NCBI RefSeq assembly: GCF_009749385.1
Contig: NZ_WBIN01000018.1
Location: 1-64,000 of the forward strand
Origin: Agromyces allii
Lineage (GTDB): Bacteria; Actinomycetota; Actinomycetes; Actinomycetales; Microbacteriaceae
Direction of reading: 5' to 3'
DNA length: 64,000 bases
The translations under genes and the position numbers were made by a program. Shown here piece by piece: positions 48,642 to 57,385 of this stretch. The notes under the pieces were generated by a model that was given only the letters and a program-made list of their open reading frames with translations, was not told where the DNA came from and did no database searches. Numbering within the stretch: position 1 is the first letter of the stretch; every line of letters begins with the position of its first letter.

Positions 48642-49465
48642 TGGGCATGCTGCGCGCACTCGGCTCCGAGTTCCAGAAGTTCTTCACCACGCGCATGTGG
48701 TGGCTGCTCACACTCCTGCTCGTCGGGTACGTGGCCCTGTCGGCCGGCGGCTTCGGCGCGTTCCTCGGCTGGGCGACCGACAACCCCGCAGCGGCGGCCG
48801 GCGCGAGCTCGACGCCGCTGCCGACCGACGGCATCGCCGTGCTCGTGTACAGCTTCGCGTCGTCGATCGGCTACGTGTTCCCGGTGCTCTTCGGCGCGCT
48901 CGCGGTCACGACCGAGTTCCGGCACAAGACGCTGACGCCCTCGTTCCTCGTGCAGCCGCATCGCGCGACCGTGCTGTGGGCGAAGTACGTGTCGCAGCTG
49001 TTCATCGGCGCGGCGCTCGGCGTGCTCGCGTTCGCGGCGACGGTCGGCGCGGGCGCCGGTGCGCTCGCGGCCTTCGGCATCGACACCGCGCTCGACCAGC
49101 CCGACACGTGGGCGCTCATCGGCCGCGGCGTGCTCGCGATGGCGCTCTGGGGCACGATCGGCGTCGGCCTCGGCTCGCTCGTGACGAACCAGGTGGCGGC
49201 CATCGTCATCGTGATCGCGTTCACGCAGTTCGTCGAGCCGATCGTGCGACTCGCGGCCTCGCTCAACGACGTGACCGCGAGCATCGGCAAGTTCCTGCCT
49301 GGCGCGGCGAGCGACGCGCTCGTCGGCGCCTCGTTCTACAGCGTGGCCGCGATCGGCTCGGCCCAGACGCTCGAGTGGTGGCAGGGCGGTCTCGTGCTGT
49401 TCGGCATCGGCCTCGTCACCACGCTGATCGGCGGCCTGACGACCTGGCGGAGGGACGTGTCGTAG
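48641..49465 (+). CDS. ABC-2 family exporter permease
   Basis: A 274-residue membrane protein with six hydrophobic segments. An N-terminal amphipathic stretch (LRALGSEFQKFFTTRMWW) precedes the first helix, and FRHKTLTPSFLVQPHRATVLWAKYV follows the second; both are typical of BcrB/NatB-type permeases. It pairs with the ATPase just upstream. Starts at GTG 48638 and ATG 48647 are also possible. The substrate is unknown. Two bases separate its stop from the GTG of the AlkZ-like gene. Confidence 0.88.
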   Translation: MGMLRALGSEFQKFFTTRMWWLLTLLLVGYVALSAGGFGAFLGWATDNPAAAAGASSTPLPTDGIAVLVYSFASSIGYVFPVLFGALAVTTEFRHKTLTPSFLVQPHRATVLWAKYVSQLFIGAALGVLAFAATVGAGAGALAAFGIDTALDQPDTWALIGRGVLAMALWGTIGVGLGSLVTNQVAAIVIVIAFTQFVEPIVRLAASLNDVTASIGKFLPGAASDALVGASFYSVAAIGSAQTLEWWQGGLVLFGIGLVTTLIGGLTTWRRDVS

Positions 49466-49467
49466 GC

Positions 49468-50586
49468 GTGGACCTCGCCGCGCTCCGAGACCTGCGTCTG
49501 CACGTGCAGGGGCTGCGGCATCCGTTCGACGCCTCGGCACCCGAGGTCGTGCGGCGCTTCGGCGCGGTGCAGGCGCAGGAGTTCGTGCCCGCGCAGTGGG
49601 GCCTCGCGCAACGTGTGCCGGTCGAGGCGAGGCCGGATGCCGCGGCGCTCGCGGCCGACCTCGACGCGGGTCGCATCCTCCGCACGCACGTGCTGCGGCC
49701 GACGTGGCACTTCCTGCACCCCGACGACGCCCGATGGGTGCTCGAGCTCTCGGCCGAGCGCGTGCACCGCGCGAACGGCACGTACTACCGCTCGACGGGC
49801 GTCGACGGCGAGGACGCCGTTCGGGCCGTCGACGTCGTCGCGGCCTGCGTCGCCGACGGGCACCGCACGCGCACCGACATCGCGACCGCACTGGCCGACG
49901 CGTCGCTGCCGGCGACGGGCGTGCCCCTCTCGTACGTGCTCATGCGGGCGGAGCTCGAGCGCGTCGTCATCAGCGGGGCGAACGCCGGGAAGCAGCGCAC
50001 CTACGCGGCCTTCGACGAGCGCGTGCCGCCATCGGCCCCCAGACCCCGCGACGAGGCGCTCGCCGACCTGGCCGAGCGGTTCCTCGACGCCCGCGGCCCC
50101 GTGACCGATCGCGACTTCGCGTCGTGGTCGGGCTTCACGCTGACCGATGCGCGGCGGGCGCTCACCGCCGTCATCGAGCGAGCGGATGCCGCGGGCGACC
50201 CGATCGAGACGCTCGATGTCGACGGGGTCGCCCATCACGTGCGCGCGGCGCAGCTCGAGGGCGGCGGTGCGGCCCGGGCCGTGCCCGACCCCCGCGTCGA
50301 CCTGCTGCAGGCCTACGACGAGTACATCATGGGCTACGCGTCGCCCCGGGCGTTCCTGCACCCCGAGGGCGACGCCGTCGTGCACGCCGAGTTCCCGCTC
50401 CACGCCCTCATGAGCGGCGGCGTCATGATCGGGCGGTGGGCGCCGCCGACGGCGTCGGCCACGACGACCGTGCGCCTCGTGCCGTGGCGCGGGCTCGACG
50501 CCGACGAGGAGCGCTCGCTCGCGGCATCCGTCGCCGAACTCGGCGTGTTCCTCGGCACGGAGCTGCGCATCGGGCGCGAGGCGTAG
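49468..50586 (+). CDS. winged-helix DNA-binding / AlkZ-like DNA glycosylase family protein
   Basis: A 372-residue protein of the HTH_42/AlkZ-like group. The N-terminus carries VRRFGAVQAQEFVPAQWGLAQR; the QAQ triplet is the QxQ catalytic motif described for AlkZ glycosylases. It continues with LRPTWHFLHPDDARWVLEL, also typical. The C-terminal part has LLQAYDEYIMGYASP. AlkZ enzymes unhook DNA crosslinks made by natural products; other family members have no assigned role. The GTG at 49468 is two bases after the ABC permease stop, so it appears to be in one operon with the exporter. That combination fits self-resistance, which is inference. Confidence 0.85.
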   Translation: MDLAALRDLRLHVQGLRHPFDASAPEVVRRFGAVQAQEFVPAQWGLAQRVPVEARPDAAALAADLDAGRILRTHVLRPTWHFLHPDDARWVLELSAERVHRANGTYYRSTGVDGEDAVRAVDVVAACVADGHRTRTDIATALADASLPATGVPLSYVLMRAELERVVISGANAGKQRTYAAFDERVPPSAPRPRDEALADLAERFLDARGPVTDRDFASWSGFTLTDARRALTAVIERADAAGDPIETLDVDGVAHHVRAAQLEGGGAARAVPDPRVDLLQAYDEYIMGYASPRAFLHPEGDAVVHAEFPLHALMSGGVMIGRWAPPTASATTTVRLVPWRGLDADEERSLAASVAELGVFLGTELRIGREA

Positions 50587-50695
50587 GCCCCGGCCGACCT
50601 CGTCGCGGGCGGGACCCGAGGGGCCTCCGCCGCGCCTCCGCCGCCGATGGGCGCGCCCCGGCGACCGCGACCCCGCCCCTCGGTACGATCGCGAC

Positions 50696-51076
50696 ATGCT
50701 CGTCATCGCCAGCGTCTTCGTCGCCCTCGCCGCGCTGCTGCACGGCTACATCTTCCTGCTCGAGAGCGTGCTGTGGACCCGGCCCAAGACGTGGAAGACC
50801 TTCGGCGTCGCCGATCAGGCCGCCGCCGACATCACGAAGCCCATGGCCTACAACCAGGGCTTCTACAACCTGTTCCTCGGCATCGGCGCGGCGCTCGGCC
50901 TGATCCTCGTGTGGTCGGGCGTCGACGAGGCCGGCCGCGCGCTGGTGCTGTTCTCGACGGCCTGCATGGCGCTCGCGGCGGCGGTGCTGACGACCACCGG
51001 GCGGGGCTACCTCCGACCGGCGCTCGTGCAGGGCACGCTGCCCCTCATCGGGTTCGTGCTCTTCCTGTTCTCCTGA
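50696..51076 (+). CDS. DUF1304 membrane protein
   Basis: A 126-residue protein with four membrane helices. The DUF1304 pattern is clear: LHGYIFLLESVLWTRPKTWKTFG near the start and KPMAYNQGFYNLFLGIGAALGL in the middle. It is an integral membrane protein of unknown biochemical role. The ATG at 50696 begins the first helix. It lies in a row of short same-strand genes after the AlkZ-like gene. Confidence 0.9.
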   Translation: MLVIASVFVALAALLHGYIFLLESVLWTRPKTWKTFGVADQAAADITKPMAYNQGFYNLFLGIGAALGLILVWSGVDEAGRALVLFSTACMALAAAVLTTTGRGYLRPALVQGTLPLIGFVLFLFS

Positions 51077-51160
51077 CCGGCGCGGCCCCTTCCTGATCGG
51101 GGCGGCCCCTTCTCCTGATCCGAGCAGCCCCGTGCAGCGCTCCGGCGCTACGATCGGCAC

Positions 51161-51766
51161 ATGGCCGGGGCCGAGGACGCCGCATCGATCGAGCCGAGCG
51201 CCGATGTCGACGCGCGGGCGCGACTCGGACGCGGGGTACGCGTGTGGCATCTCGCCCAGATTCGCGAGCACGCCGAGATCGGCGCGGGCACGACGATCGG
51301 GCGCGGCGCCTATGTCGGCCCGGGCGTGCGCATCGGCGAGCGGTGCAAGCTGCAGAACCACGCCCTCGTGTACGAGCCGACCGTGCTCGGCGACGGCGTC
51401 TTCGTCGGACCGGCGGTCGTCTTCACCAACGACACGCACCCGCGCGCGGTGAACCCCGACGGTTCGCTCAAGGGCGCCGACGACTGGACCAAGGTCGGCG
51501 TGGTCGTGCATGACGGCGCGGCCATCGGCGCTCGGAGCGTCTGCGTCGCGCCCATCGAGATCGGCCGCTGGTCGCTCGTGGCCGCCGGCGCGGTCGTCAC
51601 GCGCGACGTGCCCGACTACGGCCTCGTGGCCGGGGTGCCGGCGCGACGGATCGGGTGGGTCGGGCCGCTCGGCGTGCCGCTCGAGCCCCTCGGCGACGGG
51701 CGGTTCCGCTGCCCGTCGAGCGGGGCCCTGTTCCGCGAGACCGAGGGCGTGCTCGCGCCCGAATGA
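51161..51766 (+). CDS. hexapeptide-repeat acyltransferase (WbpD/LbH type)
   Basis: A 201-residue left-handed beta-helix acyltransferase. Hexapeptide repeats run from about residue 13 to 150 (for example AEIGAGTTIGRGAYVGPGV and RSVCVAPIEIGRWSLV). FTNDTHPRA is the loop with the catalytic His, and the C-terminal AGVPARRIGWV closes the helix. The closest family is UDP-2-acetamido-3-amino-sugar N-acetyltransferase (WbpD/WlbB), which makes donor sugars for cell-surface polysaccharides. Its place before the exopolysaccharide operon fits that. The ATG is at 51161. Confidence 0.85.
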   Translation: MAGAEDAASIEPSADVDARARLGRGVRVWHLAQIREHAEIGAGTTIGRGAYVGPGVRIGERCKLQNHALVYEPTVLGDGVFVGPAVVFTNDTHPRAVNPDGSLKGADDWTKVGVVVHDGAAIGARSVCVAPIEIGRWSLVAAGAVVTRDVPDYGLVAGVPARRIGWVGPLGVPLEPLGDGRFRCPSSGALFRETEGVLAPE

Positions 51767-52161
51767 CGTCGGGCACCCATCCCCCCGAACTGGGACTGGG
51801 GGCCTCGATGGGCCCGGCGTAGCTTCGGAGCACTTCCCGTTCCGGGCACGACTTCTGGGCTTCGTGACTCCGCGGGTCATATGTTTGTTGGTCGCACGTG
51901 TCAGCGTGCGACGGCGCGACGTTCCGGCGTCGCGACTGGGCTACTGACGAGGCCGGCTACCCACCGGTCCCGTATCGCGTACATCCGCCCGCCCGCAAGG
52001 GCGCCCACCCGAGGCGATTCCAGTGACTGCGCTCTTCTTGCGCGTCGCGACCGCGATCCCACCCATCCCCCGGCCGCGCACGTCCCCCAGCCCGCTCCGC
52101 GGTGGCTCCTGCCTGCGGTCGGCTCCCGGATGCACCGTGCTCACCGCCGCGCCCCCAGGCG
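51767..52161 (+). promoter_or_regulatory. 395-bp structured leader before the exopolysaccharide operon
   Basis: No gene is visible here. An AT-rich patch around TCATATGTTTGTTGG (51878-51892) could hold the promoter. Two tandem hairpins follow: GTCGCACG/CGTGCGAC (51891-51912, loop TGTCAG) and CGCGACG/CGTCGCG (51915-51934, loop TTCCGG). A third, 16-bp stem overlaps the start codon of the first operon gene. No known riboswitch consensus was recognised. Confidence 0.5.
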
Positions 52162-52173
52162 GTGAGCACGGTG
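52133..52173 (+). promoter_or_regulatory. 16-bp perfect hairpin covering the operon's first start codon
   Basis: CACCGTGCTCACCGCC (52133-52148) pairs exactly with GGCGGTGAGCACGGTG (52158-52173) around a 9-nt loop. The GTG start at 52162 lies within the right arm and the GGCG before it is also paired. This could hide the translation start. Confidence 0.65.
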
Positions 52174-53673
52174 GTTGACGCCCGCCAGCTCGCATCCGTG
52201 CCCCCACCGCCGCGGCGGCCGAGGACCCACCTGCATCTCGTGGCCGGAGGCGGCGGGGCGCACCCTCGCCCGTGGGCATCGGGCTATCGCACGCGCCTCA
52301 TCGTCTGCGACGCCGTGACGATCGTGCTCACCGTGGTCGGAGCCCTGCAGGCGGTCCTGCTCGCGACCGAACGCACGGCGCCGATCTGGTCGATGACGAT
52401 GCCGTACGCCGTCGCCGCCGCAGTCTGGATCTCCGCGCTCGCGATGCTCCACACCCGAGACGAACGGCTCTTCGCCGTCGGCGCGGAGGAGTACAAGCGC
52501 GTCATGGGGGCCAGCACCGTCGCGATCGGCGTGCTCGCCGTCGCCTTCCTCAGCCTGGGGACGAATGCCCCCGGTTCGTACCTGCTCGTCACGTGGATCA
52601 TCGGCGTGCCCCTGCTGCTGCTCGAACGGTGGAGCTGGCGCCGATGGCTGACCCGGCAGCGTCAAGCAGGCCGGGCCCTCTCCCGCGCGATCGTCGTCGG
52701 AGGGGTCGACGACGTGACGCAGGTCATCGCGCAGATGAGCCGGTGCCCCTCCGGGTACGCGGTCGTCGGCGTCGCGGTCGACGGCCTCACCTCGAGGACG
52801 AGCCTTCCCGTCGGCGAGCGCGCGCTCCCCGTGCTCTCCTCGCCGGCGGCCGTGGCGAGCACCGCCCGACGCCACGAGGTGCAGACGATCGTCGTGGCCG
52901 GCGGGGCATCCGTCGGGCCGGCCTTCGTCAAGCGCCTCGCCTGGGAGCTCGAGGGCACCTCCATCGATCTCGTGCTCGCGACGCGTCTGATCGAGGTCGC
53001 CGGGCCGCGCATCCACTTCCAGATGATCGACGACCTCCCGCTCATGCACGTGGACATCCCCCGGTTCGAGGGCGGCAAGCACGTCGCGAAACGAGCGCTC
53101 GATATCGTCGGCGCCTCGGCCGCCCTCCTCGTGCTCGCTCCGCTGTTCGTCGCCATCGCGATCGCCGTGCGGCTCGACACCCCCGGCGCCCCGCTCTTCC
53201 GGCAGGAACGCGTCGGGCGCGGCGGCCGCACCTTCACGCTGCTGAAGTTCCGTTCGATGTCGGCCACCGCCGAGCAGGACCTCGCCGCACTGCTCGACCG
53301 CGACGAGGGCAACGGCATGCTCTTCAAGCTGCACGACGACCCGCGCATCACGCGCGTCGGGCGGGTGCTGCGCAAGTACTCGCTCGACGAGCTGCCGCAG
53401 TTCTGGAACGTGCTCGTCGGGGAGATGAGCCTCGTCGGCCCGCGCCCGCCGCTCGTGAGCGAGGTCGAGGGGTACGAGGCCCACGTACGGCGGCGGCTCT
53501 ACCTCAAGCCCGGGCTGACCGGCCCCTGGCAGGTGAGCGGGCGCAGCGATCTCACCTGGGAGGAGAGCGTCCGGCTCGACCTCCACTACATCGAGAACTG
53601 GTCGCTCATCGGCGACGTGATGCTCCTCTGGCGCACGATGCACGTCGTCGTGCACCACGTCGGAGCCTATTGA
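52162..53673 (+). CDS. polyprenyl-phosphate sugar-1-phosphate transferase (WbaP/CpsE type)
   Basis: A 503-residue initiating enzyme of exopolysaccharide synthesis. The N-terminal half has four or five membrane helices. A CoA-binding-like nucleotide domain lies in the middle (about 170-280, AIVVGGVDDVTQVIAQM). The C-terminal bacterial sugar transferase domain (about 305-503) holds KRALDIVGASAALLVLAP, then LLKFRSMSA, RKYSLDELPQFWNVL, MSLVGPRPP and LKPGLTGPWQVSGRSDLTWEE in pattern. It transfers a sugar phosphate to a lipid carrier at the membrane. GTG 52162 is the proposed start; in-frame sequence upstream is Pro-rich and lies in the leader. The start is inside a perfect hairpin. Confidence 0.9.
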   Translation: MSTVVDARQLASVPPPPRRPRTHLHLVAGGGGAHPRPWASGYRTRLIVCDAVTIVLTVVGALQAVLLATERTAPIWSMTMPYAVAAAVWISALAMLHTRDERLFAVGAEEYKRVMGASTVAIGVLAVAFLSLGTNAPGSYLLVTWIIGVPLLLLERWSWRRWLTRQRQAGRALSRAIVVGGVDDVTQVIAQMSRCPSGYAVVGVAVDGLTSRTSLPVGERALPVLSSPAAVASTARRHEVQTIVVAGGASVGPAFVKRLAWELEGTSIDLVLATRLIEVAGPRIHFQMIDDLPLMHVDIPRFEGGKHVAKRALDIVGASAALLVLAPLFVAIAIAVRLDTPGAPLFRQERVGRGGRTFTLLKFRSMSATAEQDLAALLDRDEGNGMLFKLHDDPRITRVGRVLRKYSLDELPQFWNVLVGEMSLVGPRPPLVSEVEGYEAHVRRRLYLKPGLTGPWQVSGRSDLTWEESVRLDLHYIENWSLIGDVMLLWRTMHVVVHHVGAY

Positions 53674-53686
53674 CGGGACGGATGAC

Positions 53687-54307
53687 ATGACTGGGCGCCG
53701 CATCCTGATCATCGTGATCGCGACGATCGCACTCGCCGTCGGCGTGGCCGGCGTCGCGGGCACGGTCGCGCCGTCGGGCCGACCCCCGCTCGCGTCCGAC
53801 ACGTCCGGCTCGACGGGCGCGCTCGGAACGACGACGACGCCGGAGCGACCGGATGACGCGGGCGAAGCCACGACGCCTCCGGACGATGCCGCCGACGACC
53901 CGGGCCGGGGACCCCTCGTCGAGACCGAGGCCACGCCTCCGCCACCGGTGGTGCCGCCGGCGGAACCGGTCGCCGAGCTCGGCGGACGGGTCGACGGATT
54001 CCCCGAGCTCATCCCGCTCGCCGACGGATCCCGGATCGTGTCGAGCGCGGTGACGGCCGACGGCGATCGGGTGCAGGCGACGCTCGAGGCGGAGTCGCCC
54101 GCAACGCCGCGAGAGGTGCTCGCGGGCTACGTCGACGCGTTCACCGCACTCGCCTTCGCCCCGGTCGAGTCCCCTTCGGTGGGCGGCAGCACCGCGATCA
54201 CCTTCACGAACGGCGTCGACACGGTGCTCGTGACGGTCTCGGACTCCGTGACCGGGGGAACCGACTACTCGGTCATCGGCATCTTCACGGCCGGGAAGGA
54301 GGGCTGA
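53687..54307 (+). CDS. membrane-anchored secreted protein with Pro/Thr-rich stalk
   Basis: A 206-residue protein. A single membrane helix (about 5-25) is followed by a long stalk rich in Pro, Thr, Asp and Ala (30-95), then a small globular domain of about 110 residues (ELIPLADGSRIVSS, PREVLAGYVDAFTALAF, TAITFTNGVDTVLVTVSDSV). I do not recognise the domain. Its gene begins 13 bp after the sugar transferase and lies two bases before the MFS gene, so it is part of the polysaccharide operon. A role at the cell surface is likely. Confidence 0.8.
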   Translation: MTGRRILIIVIATIALAVGVAGVAGTVAPSGRPPLASDTSGSTGALGTTTTPERPDDAGEATTPPDDAADDPGRGPLVETEATPPPPVVPPAEPVAELGGRVDGFPELIPLADGSRIVSSAVTADGDRVQATLEAESPATPREVLAGYVDAFTALAFAPVESPSVGGSTAITFTNGVDTVLVTVSDSVTGGTDYSVIGIFTAGKEG

Positions 54308-54309
54308 CC

Positions 54310-55581
54310 GTGTACATCACCCTCTCCGACCGCGGCGCCGACGACGGCGCGACGACCGGCGCACGCACCGGCCGGGTGTCGTCGACCGTCATCGCGCTGG
54401 GCGTGGTGAGCCTGCTGACCGACATCTCGTCGGAGGCCACGGCGGCCGTGCTCCCCCTGTACCTGACGACGGCGCTCGGGCTCTCGATCGTCGCGTACGG
54501 GGTGATCGACGGCCTCTACCAGGGCGTCAGCTCGGCCGTGCGGATCGCCGCCGGGTGGGCGGCGGATCGCGGCGACCGCCCGAAGCCGGTCGCACTCCTC
54601 GGGTACGGACTCTCCGCGATCGCCCGTGTCGGCCTGCTCTTCGCCACCGGGTTCGGCGCGATCACGGCCGTCGTCGTCGGCGACCGGATCGGCAAGGGCA
54701 TCCGCACCGCACCGCGCGACGCGCTCATCGCCGCATCCTCCGACCCCGCGGAGCTCGGCCGCTCGTTCGGCGTGCACCGGATGCTCGACACGGTGGGCGC
54801 GGCCACGGGCCCGGTCATCGCGTTCGTCGTGCTCCTGCTCGTGCCCGACGGGTACCGCACCGTGTTCGTCGTCTCGCTCGCCTTCGCCGTCCTCGGCGTC
54901 GTCGTGCTCGGCGCCCTCGTGCCCGACCGCCGGCCGCGAGCCGAGCAGGCGACGACCGGCACCCCTCCGTCGCCGTTCCGCTGGCGCCTGCTGGCCGCGC
55001 CACGACTCATCCGACTGCTCGTCGCCGCAGGCCTGCTCGGCCTGGTCACGATCGGCGACGGCTTCCTCTACCTCGCCCTCCACGATCGCCTCGGATTCGC
55101 CCCGATGTGGTTCCCGCTGCTGTTCGTCGGCACGAACCTCGCGTATCTCGCGCTCGCCGTGCCGATCGGCCGACTCGGCGACCGCATCGGCGGTCGACGC
55201 GTGTTCATCGGCGGCCAAATCGCGCTCCTCTGCGCCTACGTGCTCGCGGCGCTCCCGGTCGCCGGCGTCGGAGCGGTGGCCGCGAGCGCGGGATGCCTCC
55301 TGCTCCTCGGGCTGTTCTACGCATCGACCGACGGGATCCTCGCCGCCCTCGCGTCGGCCTTCGTGCCCCTGGAGGCGCGGGCGAGCGGCATCGCTGCGGC
55401 GCAGACGGTGGTCGCCGCGACGCGCTTCGCCGCGGCGGCGGGGTTCGGACTGCTGTGGTTCGCGGTCGGCTCCTCGGCCGCCCTGGTCGTGGCGGCATCC
55501 GCCCTGGCCGTGGTGATCCCGGTCGCGGCGATCCTGCTGCGACCTCGCGCGTCGGAGGGCGGTGCATCGGCATGGACCTGA
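54310..55581 (+). CDS. MFS transporter in the exopolysaccharide operon
   Basis: A 423-residue permease with 12 membrane helices. MFS motif A-like segments are present in GWAADRGDRPKPVALLGYGL, and the loop GDRIGKGIRTAPRDALIA is typical of a subgroup of MFS efflux proteins. An exporter of a small precursor or drug is possible; it lacks the Wzx flippase fold, and no wzx is seen in the window. A GTG start at 54310 is two bases after the previous stop. Its 3' end overlaps the beta-propeller gene by 10 bp. Confidence 0.87.
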   Translation: MYITLSDRGADDGATTGARTGRVSSTVIALGVVSLLTDISSEATAAVLPLYLTTALGLSIVAYGVIDGLYQGVSSAVRIAAGWAADRGDRPKPVALLGYGLSAIARVGLLFATGFGAITAVVVGDRIGKGIRTAPRDALIAASSDPAELGRSFGVHRMLDTVGAATGPVIAFVVLLLVPDGYRTVFVVSLAFAVLGVVVLGALVPDRRPRAEQATTGTPPSPFRWRLLAAPRLIRLLVAAGLLGLVTIGDGFLYLALHDRLGFAPMWFPLLFVGTNLAYLALAVPIGRLGDRIGGRRVFIGGQIALLCAYVLAALPVAGVGAVAASAGCLLLLGLFYASTDGILAALASAFVPLEARASGIAAAQTVVAATRFAAAAGFGLLWFAVGSSAALVVAASALAVVIPVAAILLRPRASEGGASAWT

Positions 55582-56573
55582 CGAGGCGACGCCTGTTCGT
55601 CGGCATCTCCGCCGTCCTCCTCCTCGGCGGTGCGGCGGCCTACGGCGCGGTCGCGTTCGCGGCCTCGCGCTCGATCCCGGAGGGCACGGCGTCCACGCCC
55701 ATGACCGGGATCCGGCCGGGCACCGTGCTCTTCCGGCAGACCGGCGGCGGTGCGCTGCACGGGCTGGTCGCCGCCGTCGACCTCGACGATCCCGGCGGCC
55801 CGCGCGAGGTCTCGGCACGGCCCTGCGACCGCCTCGACGCGAACGTGGACGGGATCGTGTGCCTGCACTCCGATCTCGGGCTGACCACGACCTTCGAGAC
55901 CCTCGTGCTCGACGAGACGCTCCACCCGACCAGCAGCAGGCCGCTCGCGGGGATCCCGAGCCGCACCAGGCTCTCGCCCGACGGCGAGCTCTTCGCGACG
56001 ACCTCGTTCGTCGCCGGACACGCCTATGCGGGCACCGACTTCTCGACCTCGACGGTGATCTTCCGGCGCGACGGGACCGACTCCGGAGAGCTGGAGGACT
56101 TCACCCTCATCGTCGACGGGGCGGAGGTGACGGCGGCCGACGTGAACGTCTGGGGCGTCACCTTCGCCGACGATCGCCGGTTCTTCGCCACGGCGGCGTC
56201 GGGCGAGCACCGGTGGCTCGTCGCCGGCGATCTCGACGAACGGACGTTGCGGGCGGTGAGGGACGGTGTGGAATGCCCCTCGCTCTCGCCGGACGGCTCG
56301 CGCCTCGCGTTCAAGCAGAACCGGGGCAGCGCCGACCGGCCCGACTGGGCCATCGCCGTCTACGAGCCTGCGGACGACCGGGTCACGGTCCTGCCCGAGC
56401 CCGCATCGATCGACGATCAACCCGAGTGGCTGGACGACGAGACCCTCCTCTACGGGCGGGCACGCGACGATTCGCCCGGCGACACCGACGTGTACGCCAT
56501 CCGGGCCGACGGATCCGCGGGCCCGGAGCTGTTCATCTCGCACGCCTGGTCTCCGGCGGTGGTGCGGCCATGA
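55572..56573 (+). CDS. exported TolB-like beta-propeller protein
   Basis: A 333-residue protein. The N-terminus TRRRLFVGISAVLLLGG resembles a twin-arginine signal or an uncleaved anchor. Repeated propeller-blade motifs follow: SRTRLSPDGELFATTSF, CPSLSPDGSRLAFKQNRG and QPEWLDDETLLYGRA, with the SPDG turns of WD40/TolB (PD40) blades. It probably binds polysaccharide or protein outside the membrane. Its ATG lies inside the end of the MFS gene, and its stop overlaps the next start (ATGA). No enzyme motif is visible. Confidence 0.8.
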   Translation: MDLTRRRLFVGISAVLLLGGAAAYGAVAFAASRSIPEGTASTPMTGIRPGTVLFRQTGGGALHGLVAAVDLDDPGGPREVSARPCDRLDANVDGIVCLHSDLGLTTTFETLVLDETLHPTSSRPLAGIPSRTRLSPDGELFATTSFVAGHAYAGTDFSTSTVIFRRDGTDSGELEDFTLIVDGAEVTAADVNVWGVTFADDRRFFATAASGEHRWLVAGDLDERTLRAVRDGVECPSLSPDGSRLAFKQNRGSADRPDWAIAVYEPADDRVTVLPEPASIDDQPEWLDDETLLYGRARDDSPGDTDVYAIRADGSAGPELFISHAWSPAVVRP

Positions 56574-57385
56574 GCGGGACGGCGACGCAGGTGCGGCTCG
56601 GCGGGGTGCCCGTCGACCTCCTCGACCGAGCGGGCGCGATCGAGACCATAGCGTCGCGATTCGGGGTCGAGGTCGGACGCCCGCTCGCGGTCGCCTCGGT
56701 CAACCTCGACCACGTGCACCATTTCGGCTCGACGGCCCCGGATCACCGCGCACTGCACGACGGCCCCGGCGCCCCGGTCGAATGGCTGAACCTCATCGAC
56801 GGCACCCCGCTCGCCACTGCTGCACGGCGCATCACGCATGTCGAATGGCCCCGCCTGGCCGGCAGCGACCTCATCGATGCCCTGCTCGAGCGCGCCGAGC
56901 TCGACCACGCCAGGGTCGGCGTCCTCGGCGGCAGCGCCGACACCCACTCGCAGCTCGAACGGCGGCTCGCCGTGACCCATCCGGCACTCAGCCTCGCCGG
57001 ATGCTGGGCGCCGAGCCGGCCCGAACTGGCCGACGAGGAGGCGTGCGACGCCCTGGCCGACGACATCGCGGGGCACGAGATCGCGGTGCTCCTCGTCTGC
57101 CTCGGCAAGCCGCGCCAGGAGGTCTGGATCGAGCGCTACGGGCGGCGGACCGGATGCCACGTGCTGCTCGCCTTCGGGGCGGCCGTCGACTTCCTCGCCG
57201 GAACGGTGGAGCGGGCACCCCGCTGGGTCGCCGACCACGGCATGGAGTGGGCCTGGCGCCTGGCGCTCGAACCCCGCAGGCTCGCCCACCGGTACCTCGT
57301 CGACGGGCCGCCCGCCTACCTCGCCATCAGGCGCTCGAGCCGCCCGCTCGACGGCGCCGCATCCGGGAGGAGGGCCGCCGGATGA
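56570..57385 (+). CDS. WecG/TagA/CpsF family glycosyltransferase (GT26)
   Basis: A 271-residue enzyme. The GT26 signature is VLLVCLGKPRQEVWIERYG followed by LAFGAAVDFLAGTVERAPRWVADHGMEWAWRL in pattern. The N-terminal NLDHVHHF and NLIDGTPLATAARR correspond to the acceptor-site region. These enzymes add N-acetylmannosamine(-uronate) or a similar sugar to a lipid-linked primer, the second step of polymer assembly. The ATG overlaps the previous stop by four bases, as does its own stop with the next gene. Confidence 0.88.
   Translation: MSGTATQVRLGGVPVDLLDRAGAIETIASRFGVEVGRPLAVASVNLDHVHHFGSTAPDHRALHDGPGAPVEWLNLIDGTPLATAARRITHVEWPRLAGSDLIDALLERAELDHARVGVLGGSADTHSQLERRLAVTHPALSLAGCWAPSRPELADEEACDALADDIAGHEIAVLLVCLGKPRQEVWIERYGRRTGCHVLLAFGAAVDFLAGTVERAPRWVADHGMEWAWRLALEPRRLAHRYLVDGPPAYLAIRRSSRPLDGAASGRRAAG

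Noticed and set aside
51077-51160. Two near-repeats around GCGGCCCCTTC-CTGATC after the DUF1304 gene
   Set aside because: They are short and imperfect, with no symmetry or clear position relative to a promoter. They are probably drift in a small gap.
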